Positions 39,842 to 51,662 of a stretch of 64,000 nt of DNA are shown here, piece after piece. Below the pieces are notes generated by a model. The model was not told the DNA's origin. It was given only the letters and a program-made list of their open reading frames with translations, and did no database searches. The position numbers and the translations under genes are program-made. Position 1 is the first letter of the stretch, and every line of letters begins with the position of its first letter. This DNA is from Neovahlkampfia damariscottae (Eukaryota; Heterolobosea; Selenaionea; Neovahlkampfiida; Neovahlkampfiidae). The stretch lies in assembly GCA_016618085.1 (NCBI GenBank), contig JABLTG010000022.1, forward strand, positions 93,477 through 157,476, in the 5' to 3' direction.

Positions 39842-42800
39842 TTATTTTTGATTGAATTCTTTGATATATTTTTGTAACTTTTTAATATGTCCCAATTTTT
39901 CAACTTTCAAATAAGTAGTAAATTCATCATTTGTAGTTAACTCCAGAAGTGATTCACCATCAATTTCATTGACTCTAAAACTCATTTGATAATCTGACAT
40001 TGATATATTTTCTAACCAATTTGAGACATCATCAAAAGACCATTTTAATACTTCATCTCTTGTTAATGTTGAATAATCAATTTTAGATTTTGATACAATT
40101 GAAGGAGAATCAACATTAGAAGTAATTGAAATTTCTTGATCAAAATTTCTGATTTCAACATTATCATCTTCTGAATTAAGTTTATCTGAAATTTGTTCAA
40201 TAGTTAATCTTTTTGATGGATCAATTTCTAAACAATTTCTTAAAATTGAAAAATAAATAGGATTATAGATCTTGATATCTTCAAACTCTTTAAAATAATC
40301 AAATGACTTTTTAATATATTGGACATATTGAAATGATTTTCTTGTTAATAATTCAAATATAATAATACCAAGTGCCCAAATATCAGCTGAATATGAATAT
40401 GGTTGTTCTTCTCTCTTTGATTATTAAATGATTAGATTTCTAATTAATACTTACAATTTCTGGTGCCATGTATGTAAATGTACCAACCAAAGTATCTGCA
40501 TTATTTTCTTTGTTTAATTCTCTTGAAAGTCCTAAATCACCCAATTTAACATTATAAGAATTTTTCATGATGAATATATTTTGTGGTTTCAAATCCCTTA
40601 ATGAAAAATTACTCAAATTGTAATTTCAATTTACCTATGAATAATATTTTTTGAATGAATGAACTTTATTGCATCAACTAATTGATTAATTATATTTTTA
40701 ACAATTTCAGTTGGAAGTGCATCAACTTTACTTTTCTTAATTAAAGTTGATAAATCACCACCATCACAAAAATCCATAACTAAATTCATTTGACAAGCAC
40801 TTGAAGAATCCAAAAATTCAATGAAAAAATCAACTGCATTGACAATATTTGGATGACTAATTTTAACATATGAACGAATCTATTAAAAAGTTTAAATTTG
40901 AAGAAATACTTACTTCTTGAAAATCTTCGTTTATATCTTCCAAAGGTCTTTCATTGAATTTTTTCAAAGCATAAGTTTTACCTGTTATTTTCTCTTTCAC
41001 TAAAAATACAAGACTTTGACCTCCTGATCCAATTTTTTTAACAATTTCATACTTTTGCAATTTAGTTGAATCTTTTTTCTTTTCTGTTGAAGTAAATAAT
41101 CCAATATTAATTAATTCTTTTAATGATTTAATGATTGAATCCAAAGTTGATCTTTGAAAAGGATTAAATATTAAACAAGATTCCATAATTTGTAAATATT
41201 TCAATTTTTCATCTTTTTCATTTTTTTTTAATTTTTCAATTTCATCTTTTTCAAATGGTAATTGTCCACTTGATATTTTTTCTTTCAAAACATTTTGACT
41301 TTTTTCATTGACGTATGGTTTTTTATTTGAATAAAGTAACCACATTATTAACCCAAAACTATAAATATCAGATTTCTTATCTACTGATTTTCCATTCAAT
41401 AATTCAGGTGCTGAATAATTACATTCTTTTGAAATTTTTTCATGAATTAAATGACCAATTTTAACATGATTATCTTTTGTTAAGAATAAATTCTCATCAT
41501 TAATCATTCCATGTATAAAAGGTATTTCCAAACTATGTAAATATAATAAACCTCTTGCAATATCAAAACACATTGATATTTTATCAACAAAAGATATATT
41601 TGTCAAAGAATTCAATTTTAAATTCCCCTTTTCAACTCTTTCTGTAATTACACATGCTTTCTTATCTGATGTGATACAACGAAATCCAATAACACTTGGA
41701 TGTTTAATTTTTCTTATAATTTTCATTTCACTTGAATATTTTGATAAAATATAATCTTTATCTTTGTTTATCATATGAATAGTAACTGGTTCTCTTCTCC
41801 AAACACCATTGTATGTTGTAGTATCTAACCTTTCATTTAATTGAATTTCAGAGAATGGAACATTCATTGTATTATTCATTTCATCTAAATTGGAAGAATG
41901 AATTTCAATTAACATATTTGAATTTTGATCACCTCCAATTAAAATCTTCTATTAACTCTAATTAATGAAACTTACTATATTTCCTTCATGAAAGAATGTT
42001 ACATAATTTAACTTCTTATTTATACAATCTGTCACCATTATAGGTTGGAATTTTAATATTTTTTCATTTAATTTCAAAACAAACATTTCCTTTGGAAGAA
42101 TGATTAATTTTTCTTTGTTCAATTACATGATAAGAATGATCCAAATTATTCTTTCCACCATAAATAATACATGTACCACCTCTCACAATACCTGATGATA
42201 AATATCTTTTTGATGGTGTCATTATTGTTTTTTGAAGTGTCCAACTGTAAATATCTAAATTAAATGTATACAAATCATTTTGAACTCCTTTTTGATCTTT
42301 TCCACCAAATATACAAAAATATTGACCAAACATGAAATTAGCTGTTGAAATTCTTGGTGAAGGAATGTTTGATGTTGATTTTTGATTATATTTAATTTCA
42401 CTCCATGTCAGAGTATCTAAATTTAAAATGAATGTATCATTTAAATAACCACCTGAACCACCTCTTTCTCCTCCAAATATAATCATCATATTTCTATAAA
42501 TTTGACATGCATGAGAACTTCTAGCTGATGGTGAAATACCTGCGCAAGATACTTTTGTTGATTCATAAGTTTGTAAATTAATTGCATAAAGATCATCTAA
42601 TTTTGAGCCTGATGAGTTTTCACCTCCAAAAATAAACATGTGTTCATGGTATAAAACACAACTAAAGAGTTAGATTATTTTTTTTACGAGTGGTCAAATC
42701 TTGGTGTTGGTGGACTTCCTTTAAGTTTAATATCACCATCTGAACTTTTAAATTTTAAATTATCAATATCCAATTCATAAAGATTTCCATCATAACCAGG

Positions 42801-42962
42801 AAAACCTAATTCTTTTTAATTTTTTTTAAACATACCTCCAAATATAACAACAGATTTGTTAAAAGGGTGAGCTATGGCAGAATATCCACGACTTGTTTTG
42901 GGTCCAATTTTTTGGTTTTCTAATTTTTTACTGTCGAAATTAACACTGCTACTTTGACCCAT
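39842..42962 (-). CDS. Kelch - pseudokinase - protein kinase - SAM signalling protein
   Basis: Eight exons: 42836-42962, 42688-42805, 42127-42661, 41976-42089, 40914-41945, 40635-40879, 40455-40596 and 39842-40414, about 961 residues. MGQSSS is a possible N-myristoylation site. Residues 25-300 hold six Kelch repeats (e.g. MFIFGGENSSGSKLDDLYAI, MIIFGGERGG, FCIFGGKDQKG). A TKL-like kinase fold follows whose HRD is HGM, DFG is GHL and VAIK lacks Lys, so it should be inactive. The second kinase is intact: IGSGGQSLVF, ALKKF, HRDLKPQN, GDLG, YMAPEI. A C-terminal SAM domain reads WSFDDVSNWLENISMSDYQM. Introns are 26-40 nt. Confidence 0.85.
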
Positions 42963-42973
42963 TAAAATGATTT

Positions 42974-42979
42974 GATTGG
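42974..42979 (-). promoter_or_regulatory. GATTGG (CCAATC) element upstream of Kelch-kinase gene
   Basis: Located 12 bp upstream of the minus-strand ATG at 42962. Confidence 0.5.
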
Positions 42980-42982
42980 ATC

Positions 42983-43255
42983 ATGAAACCTGAAGAAAGA
43001 TTATTGAAAAAGCTTCCTTCTGATCAAAATAGTTCAAATTTAGCAGAAGATATTTAAAAAAACTAAACTATTTTTTGAAAACCTAAAAGTGTGCAAATAA
43101 CAATTGAAAAATTAATTCAATCAACAAAAGATAATTTTTTTCATTCTTCAAAAAGTTTTATTTTTTAGAGGCGCCTTCAAATAGAAGTTGAATATATGTA
43201 AACCGTTGGATTTGATGAAATATTGTTGGGCAGACTTCATCCACTCTATTTTTGA
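42983..43255 (+). other. Possible decayed short gene
   Basis: ATG at 42983 opens MKPEERLLKKLPSDQNSS and stops after 24 codons. Another open piece, VQITIEKLIQSTKDNFFHSS, begins at 43092. No GT-AG pair joins them in frame, so this may be a broken gene or chance. Confidence 0.2.
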
Positions 43256-43262
43256 CCAATCA
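43256..43262 (+). promoter_or_regulatory. CCAATCA element upstream of coiled-coil phosphoprotein
   Basis: CCAATCA 26 bp before the ATG at 43289. Confidence 0.5.
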
Positions 43263-43288
43263 AACACCCACAAATTCGTCCACTAAAA

Positions 43289-45532
43289 ATGTCCAGAAAG
43301 AAAAACAAAGAAAAAGAAACTCAGCCATTTTCAGGAAATTTATTTGCAATTTTAGCTGATACTGATGGTGAAACCACACCAAAAAATACAAAAACAAAAA
43401 AAAAAAACAAATTAAAAAAAAATAAAAGTAAAACCAAATATAATCATAACTTTTTTTAGACTCAGAACAAGATTTATGGAGTTTAGGTACACCAACATTG
43501 AAACAGCAGAGTAATGGATCCACTATAGATACTTCTCTGCCGACAAATCAAGTGACAAATTCAAACGAAAATTCTTTTGAAACACCACTGTTATATTCTC
43601 CAAAAGGAAATAATTCACGAAAAAATTCAAGAACAGCTTCACCTTTGACGTAAAAAAAAACAATTTTAATTTTTTTTTTTTCAAAATAGAGTGATGCGAA
43701 GTAACTCAAAATCTGATATGTTTGTTTCAATAAAACTAAATTCAACACCAAGAAGTTCACAATCACCAACTCCTAGAAGTGTTTTAGAATCACCAAAAAG
43801 ACGAACTAAATCTATTAGTGATTCTTTGTCAAATGGAACACCAAAAACACCAAAAACACCAAGTTTTTCAACTATATCAACTTCAGCTAGTCTATATTCA
43901 TATTTAGAAAATTCGTCTCTAAAATGGGATATTGATTTTCGAACCAATGTTTGGAAGGAGTGGAGTATCGCATTGAAACAATCTGAATCATCAAGTTCAA
44001 ATAAATTCATTGACGAAAATTTACAATTTTGGACTTTTAAGCAAATATTTTTGATGAGTAAAGCTTTTGAAAATATTATTATGTCAGTATTAGTTTCATT
44101 GACATCAATAACAACAGAAGAAGAATTAATTTTATGGGAAATTTTTAATGATTGTACATTTGGAGAAGAATCTGAAAAATATCAAATTTTTAGTCAAATT
44201 ACAAATATAAGTGAATTATTGAAAGGAAAAACAAAAAATTCATTTGATTTAATTCAAGGAATGATTTCAATTGTATCAAAATTAAAATTATCAAAAATGA
44301 ATGATTCAAATAATGAAAAAATTATTAATTCTTTAACTTCATTGGATAATGAATTAATTGAAATTAAAAAAAATCCATTTTCGACTTTGAACCTTATCAA
44401 TATTCATAAAAAGAAAATTGAATTATTAAAATTAAGTATAACAAAAGACGAAGAATTATATTCAGATATTTTATTTAAAGAGACATCAAAAAGTTTAAAA
44501 GAAAGATTTAAAGTTATGAATGATCCAAATATTCAAATTTTTGAACAAAATGAAAAAGAAGCGAAAGAAATTGTCGAAAAATATCAAGAAATTATTGATA
44601 ATTTTGATGACCAATTAGAAAAGTTTGAATTAGAAGAAACTTCGTTATTAGAAAAAAAAGATGAATTAGAAGAACAATTAAAAGAAATTAATAAGAAATT
44701 ATTGGAAAATCGAATGAAATTAGAAAAATTAGATTCAGATAAAAAAGAAACGGAAAATCAAATGGAACAAACTAAAACTAAATTTAAATATCAATCTATT
44801 CAATTATCAAACTCATTTCAACAATCAGATTATAGAGCTTTTAAAAAAATTGAAGAATTTATTTCAACAACGGAAGAATTTTTATTCAATGAAATTGAAA
44901 AAAGAAATATAACTCTAACGTCTGTTTTACATCAATCTTCAAAACAATTTTTAAATCAAATTGAAAAACATTTAGAAAATCAAAATGAAATTTTAACTGA
45001 ATTGTTAAAAAATATAGTTTCAGTTACAACAGAATTGACTGATATTTATCAAAGACAATTGAATGAACCTTTAGATTTGAAAGATAAATCTCAAGTTAAA
45101 ACGTTATTCTCTCAAATTGAAATTTATTTTCAAGAAATTGATATTATTTTAATTGAAGCACAAGAAATTAATAATGAAAATATTTTATATAGAAATAAAT
45201 CAGAATTTGTAAATTTGTTTAATAAAAATCAATTTCAATTAGAAACTATGAATAATATTCAAAATACTGCTTATAAATGTAAAGAAAATGTTCAAACGAT
45301 GAAGGAGAATTTTAATTTTAAAATATCAGATGAAATTATATCTCAAGACGAAATGTTTTCAGTTCCAATTAAAAATTCAAAAACAAATGATCTGATAAAA
45401 GATTCAAATGGTAGTACTTCTTCGTCAATTACAAATCAAGATTTTTTTACTGCTCCACCTCAAAAAAAATCAAAAAGTTTTAAAAAAAAAAAGAAAAAAT
45501 TTTCTAAAAATATTGATATACTAACTGAATAA
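43289..45532 (+). CDS. Ser/Pro-rich coiled-coil protein of unknown function
   Basis: Exons 43289-43427, 43460-43649 and 43690-45532 give about 723 residues. The N-terminal 200 residues are Lys-, Ser- and Thr/Pro-rich, with many proline-directed phosphosite patterns (TPRSSQSPTPRSVLESPKRR, TPKTPKTPS). The centre and C-terminus are helical with a strong coiled coil around EEQLKEINKKLLENRMKLEK. It ends in a Lys-rich stretch. No orthologue recognised. The promoter element fixes the ATG on the first exon, which the long reading frame alone would miss. Confidence 0.72.
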
Positions 45533-45595
45533 AATGATGAAAAATTGAATAAAAATTTTTTAAATGAATCTGATTAGACGATTTTACTTCAATTT

Positions 45596-45601
45596 GATTG
45601 G
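45596..45601 (+). promoter_or_regulatory. GATTGG element upstream of degenerate kinesin
   Basis: GATTGG 20 bp before the ATG at 45622. Confidence 0.5.
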
Positions 45602-45621
45602 TCTATTTGATAAGAAAGAAA

Positions 45622-48600
45622 ATGTCTTCAGTAAAAAACTACTGTCGTTTTCGTCCCTTTTCTGATGATGAAGATTCATCAACTCCAAATATGGAGTATA
45701 AATCCGAGAAACAATTAACTCTGCCTGTAAATATTATCCATTTTTTTTAAGTTTTTTTTTAGAAAGCATCGGCTAATTACTCTTTTGACAAAGTTTTCAA
45801 AGAAACCTCAACTCAAGAGGAACTTTACAACGAATTTCTTCCTAATATTAATGGTAAGTTTTATTTCAAAAATTAAAACAGACTTTCAGTAATTTTGGAA
45901 GGAAAAAATCTTTCAGTTTTGTGCTTTGGTACAACAAATTCTGGAGCGACATATACTGCATTTGGTGGTACTCTAGAGTGGAATGTATGTTATAAATTTT
46001 TAATTCTTTTTTTTTTTAGGAAGATCCTGAAGAAGGAATGTTTCCAAGACTTGTCAGAAGTCTTTTTGATAGGGTTTTAGAAATTGGAGAAGCAGATGAT
46101 TCAGTTGAATTTCAAATCAAAATTGCTTGTTTTGAAGCTGATGAAGAAGGAGAAAAATTAAACGATATTATGTCTCGTAAGTTTCTAATAGTTTTTTTTC
46201 TAAAAATAAAAAAGTTGAACCAAAAACGATAAATGTGAGCATAAAGAATGGAAAACCACATTTAGATGATGTTTTAGAAGAATTTGTTGAAAGTGACGCT
46301 GAAATATTTCAAATTATTGCAGACTGTCTCCAAAATAAACAATTTGATGGATGTACTTTTGCCAGTGTAACTTTACAACAAACTGTACTTGAAACTGATG
46401 AAAAGAAAGAAGGAACATTGTTAATTGGTGATGTAAAAGATTGTAATGATGCTCTTCTTGAAATTATTGATGACTTAAATCATAACAAAGTAAAAATACA
46501 AAAATATGTTTAACCTTTAATTTATTAGCCATATAAGGAAAACAATCATTTAAGTGCTGCTCTTTATTCATGTTTTTTTGATAATCGTACTACAATTGCC
46601 ATTTCTTGTTGTCAACCTGGTGAAAGTGATATCAACTCAGTTAAAGAAACTCTTGATATTTCTGATATGTTTAAAGATGTTAAAATTGAAACAAGTGTTG
46701 TAACTGCTACAAATACACCAACACCATCCACTGGAGGAAGTGGTGTTGATTCTGCTGCACTTGTTGAACTTCAAAATGAATTAGTTCAATTAAAACAAGT
46801 CAATGAAGATTTGAAAAAACAAGCAGAAGAATTCAAACAAGCTTTTGAACAAGAAAAAAAAGTGAACGAAACAAATTCAAAAGAATCAACGGAATTGGTG
46901 AAAAAGATTCAAGCTGCTGAAACTAAATTGACAAAGGTAAAGAAACTTCAAAAAATGAAAGCAGATACACTTATTTCAAAATTAGATGCATTAAAGTCAC
47001 GTTCACAAACTTTACAACAACAACAAAAACAACTTTTAGATGCTTCAAATAATATTAAAAGTGAAATTTCTTTTAAAGATATTTCAAAACAAATTGTTGA
47101 TAAAATTCAAAGTATTTCATCAAATCAAGAATCAAATTTCACTTCAAAATTATCAAAATTACAAGAAGAAAAAGATCAATTGGAAGGAAAAATTACAGAA
47201 ATTGAAAATAAATTACAAAAAGAAAGTGATGATAACAAAGCATTTGAAAAACAAATTCAAACTTTGAAAAAAGAAATTAAAGATAAAACTGAAAAGATTT
47301 CAGTGACTGAAAGTGAATTGTCGTCAGCAAAAGAAACATTAGAAGTTGAAAAAGTTCACACAGAATCACAAAAAGAAATCATTGCAGAAAAAGAAGAAAA
47401 AATAGATTCTTTAATGAATGATTTACAAGAAAAAGAAACAGTATATAAAAAAGATTTACAAGAAGCAAAACAAAAATTGATAAAAGAACAAAGTGCACTT
47501 TCAACACTTAATTTAACTTTAATTTCTGAAAAATCACAACTTGATGTAACAAGAAAATTATTAGTTGATAAAGATACAAAAATTAAAACTTTGACAACAG
47601 ATATGATTTCAAAACAATCAGAAATTAAAAAACTTAAAGATCAAATTGAAAGTAGAAATGCAGAATTAGAATCAGTTGTTTCAAAAGGTAGTGAAAGTGA
47701 AGGTCAAAATGCTGCTTTGCAACAAAAAATTTCTGATGCTGAATCAAAAGTTGAAAAATTAACACAAGAAGTTTCAAATTTAAAAACAAAATTGATCAAT
47801 GAAAAAGAACGTCAAAATGAAGAAATAAAACAAGTTCAAGAATCAAATAAAGATAAAATTGAAGAATATGAATCAAAAGTTGAAAATTTAAAAAAAGAAA
47901 TTGAAGATATTACAGAAGAGAATTCACAATTATCATCATCTATTAAGAAATTGAAACAAGATTTTGCAAAAGAACAAAGTAAACTTGAAAAAGATAAAGA
48001 AACAGCAGAAAAAGAAACAAAAGAAACAAAAAGTTTACTTGATGAACAAATCAAAAATGTAAAATCAGCTGAAAAAAAGATTTCAAAAAAAGAAGTTGAA
48101 ATTTCAACTTTAGGAGAAGAAAAGAAAATTGCAGAAAGAAAATTGAATAATTTACAAGAAGAACATGATAAAATTAAAGAAGAAATTTCTAAAAAAGTAC
48201 AAGAATTTAAGCAAACACAATATGATTTAGAAAATCAATTAAACTCAGAAAAAGATAATTTAGCAAAAGAATTACAAATTCAACAACAAATAAAGACTGA
48301 ATTAAGTTCAAAAGAAAAAGAAGTGAAACGTTTAAATACCAAATTATCAACAATGATTGAAGAACAAGGAAATTTAGAAACTAAATTTAATGAAAAAATG
48401 ACTGAACTTGAAAAAGAGAAATATAAAATTATCGATTTTGAAAGACAAATACAAATATCAACAGATGAAATTATTCAATACAAAGAACAAGTAAATGATT
48501 TAAAAAATCAAATTACGAAATTAAATAAAGATCAAAAGGATCAAAAAGATGAAATTACTGGTAGTCGTTTACAAATTGAAGAATTGAATTCAAGTTTAGA

Positions 48601-51600
48601 ACAACTTCAACAAAGAGCAGAATCATCAGAAAAATCAATTTCAGAACAAAGAGATAAACAAAAAGAATTAAAAGAATCTTTAGATTTTTCACAAAAAGAG
48701 AATGAATCCTTAATTTTATTAAAAAATCAAAATGAAAATAAAATTAATCAATTAACTGAAAATATTCAAAAATTTGAAAAAATTGAAATTAATTTACAAG
48801 AAAAGATAAATGAATTAAATTCAAAAATAAATGAATTTGAACAAAATATTATATCAAAAGAACAAAAAATTAAACAATTAACAAATTTAGTTGAATCATC
48901 TTCAAATGAATCAAGTACAAAAAATGATGAAGTTTCAAATTTATTATCAAAAATTGATACATTAAATAATGATATTTCAAATGAAAAGCTTGAACAATTA
49001 AAATTAAAAAATGAACATTCAAAAATTATTGAAGAAATAAAAAAAGAAAATTCAAATTTTGTTAAAATGAATTCAGAAAAAACATTTGAAATTACTGAAT
49101 TAAAGAATCAAATTACAACATTAAAACAAACTATTGAAGAAAATGATGAAGAAATTTCAGCATCAAAAGATGAAATGCATTCAATTGAAGGTGTTAAAAA
49201 ACAATTAGAAAGAGATTTAGAAAATCTAAATTTAGATAATGAATTACTTCAAAATCGTTTAAAAGAATTAGATCATTTAAGAATAAAAGAATCAGAAGAA
49301 TCAGAAGAATTGATTAAAAAATTATCCGATTCTGAAAAAGAATTTGATTTGATAAATTCAGAATTGAAAAAACAAAATGAAAAAGTATCTCAATTACAAA
49401 GTGAAAAAGAAAAATCTCAAAAAAGTTTGAATGAATTAAATGATAAATATTCAAAATTATCAACTGAATTAAAACAAAAAGAAGAAGAATTATTTTCAAT
49501 TTCGTCCAATAATAAAGAATTGAACGAAAAATATTTGAAAAAAGAAGATGATTTGTTGATATTAACCAATGAAATCAAAGAATTAAAGAATGAAAATAAA
49601 TCAATGAAAGAGAAAATATTTGAATTAGAATCAAATTTAGAATCATCAAAATTAAAATTAGAAGAACAATTATCAAAATATTCAAATGATATCCAATTAA
49701 ATGAATCATCAAAAATAGATTTTGAGAATGAAAAGAATGAGTTGATTTCTGAAAATGAAGAAAAATTAAAAAAACAAAATGAAGAATTTTCAACAAAAAT
49801 AACCAAAATATCAGAAGAAAATGAAAATAAAATTGAAGAAATGAAGTCAAAAATGGAAAAGAAAATTAATGATCTTGAAGAAGAAATTAAATTTCAAGAA
49901 CAAGATTCAAAAAAGAAATTATTAAAATCAGAAAAACAATTAGATAAGATTAAAGTTGAATTGAAATCAAAAGAAGAACAATTTGAAGTTAAAATATCAG
50001 AATTAAAAAGAAAAATTGAACAACAACAAGAAGCATTAACATCTCAAGAACCTGATTTAGATCAAACATCAGAATATTTAGATTTGATTTCTCAATTAGA
50101 AAATGAGAAATTAATATTAACTGCTTCTTCAAGAGATGTTCAAATTCAACTTCAATCTGAAATTGATTCATTAAAACAACAATTATTAGATGAACAATCT
50201 ACTATTGAAGATTTAAATTCAACAATTTCTTCTTCAAAAAATAAAATTACATTAATGGAATCATTGGTTATCAAACAAAAATCAGAAATTAAATTACAAA
50301 AAGGACTTGTTGAGAATAACTCAAAATTAGTTCAAGAATTACGTGAGAAATTATCAGTTGCAGAATTAAAAGCAGGTTCTGTTAATGATGAAATGATTGA
50401 AAATAATGAAGTAATGAAAAAGAAATTAGAAGAATCAGAACAAGATGTTGTTTCTTTAAAAAGTGAAGTATCAAAATTAAAATTAGAAAAGAATAAATTA
50501 AAAGATACAGAAAAATTAAATCAATCAAAATCTAAAATACAATTGGATGAAAAAATGAATGAAATTGAAGAATTAAAGAAATCTCATTCAAGTGAAATTG
50601 AAAAATTAAAAAAAGATTTTGAAAATGTAATGTTGAAATTATCACAAAAAGATGAAGAAATGAATAATCAAAAAATGAAATATGAAAATGAAATTGAAGA
50701 AGCAAGAAATACTATAAATGAAAATCATCCATTATTAGAATCATCAAAATTAACAATTGCTAAATTAGAATTAAAAATACAAAAAGATGAAATTGAAATG
50801 AAATCAAAAGAAATTGAAAATTTAAAAATTGTTACACAAATTCGTCAAGAAAAAACAGATTTAGAAAAACAACATGAAGAAGAAATAAAAAAATTAAAAG
50901 AACAAGAAGTTTCATCTGATAAAGTAGTTGAATTAGAATCTGAATTAAAAGAATTACGTGAAATGATAATGTCTTCAATTGAAAAAAGAAAACAACAAAA
51001 AGAAAAAATGGAAAAAGATTATTTTGCAAAAAGAGAAATTGTTTCTTGGAATGGAAGAAGAGTTGAATCAAAATTACCAACTACTATTCCTTATGATAAA
51101 AAATTACAACAAGAAATTATTGAACACAATATTGAAATTAATGTTGAAACAACAAATGTGAGAGCATCAAAAGATTTAACACCAAAATCTCAATCCACTT
51201 CAACATTAAATACTGGAAGTACAGAAAAGAAAACAAGAGGTGGTTCAATACTTGGTTTAAGTTTCAATAATAAAAGAACACTTAAAAAATCAGACTCAGA
51301 AAATGGTCTTCTCTCTGGTTATTTATCAATGGAAGGTGATAAATTTAAAACTTGGAAAAAGAGATGGTTTAAATTACATGATCATTATCTGTCCTATTTT
51401 GCAAATGCAGGTGAAGGAAAACCAATTAAAGGAATTAATCTAAAACATGGAAGAGTTGAATCATGTCCAAATAAGACAAGTTCATCAAGAAAATATCCAT
51501 TCCAAGTTATTGTTGGAAAGAAAACTTATTATTTAAATGCGGAAACAAAAAAAGAAATGGATTCTTGGATTTCAAATATTAGTAAATTAATCAATACTGC

Positions 51601-51646
51601 AAATAAAGATCCATCAATCAAAGAAGGTGTTGATCTTACTAATTAA
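45622..51646 (+). CDS. Degenerate kinesin motor - giant coiled coil - PH domain protein
   Basis: Six exons (45622-45726, 45763-45853, 45890-45984, 46020-46176, 46215-46489, 46529-51646) give about 1,946 residues. The first 330 follow kinesin order: VKNYCRFRPF, YSFDKVFKETSTQEELYNEF, CFGTTNSGATYTAFGG at the P-loop position, then IPYKENNHLSAALYSCF and ETLDISDMFKDVK at the end of the motor. The P-loop Lys is Ala, and the SSRSH and DLAGSE switch motifs are missing, so ATPase activity is unlikely. Residues about 360-1,790 are an almost continuous coiled coil. A PH domain closes the protein: LLSGYLSMEGDKFKTWKKRW through SWISNISKL. Confidence 0.88.
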
Positions 51647-51662
51647 AATTATAATAAATTTT

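Noticed and set aside
47836-51080. Antisense open frames inside the coiled-coil gene
   Set aside because: They mirror biased Glu/Lys/Ser codons and encode Phe/Leu/Ser-rich nonsense without domains.
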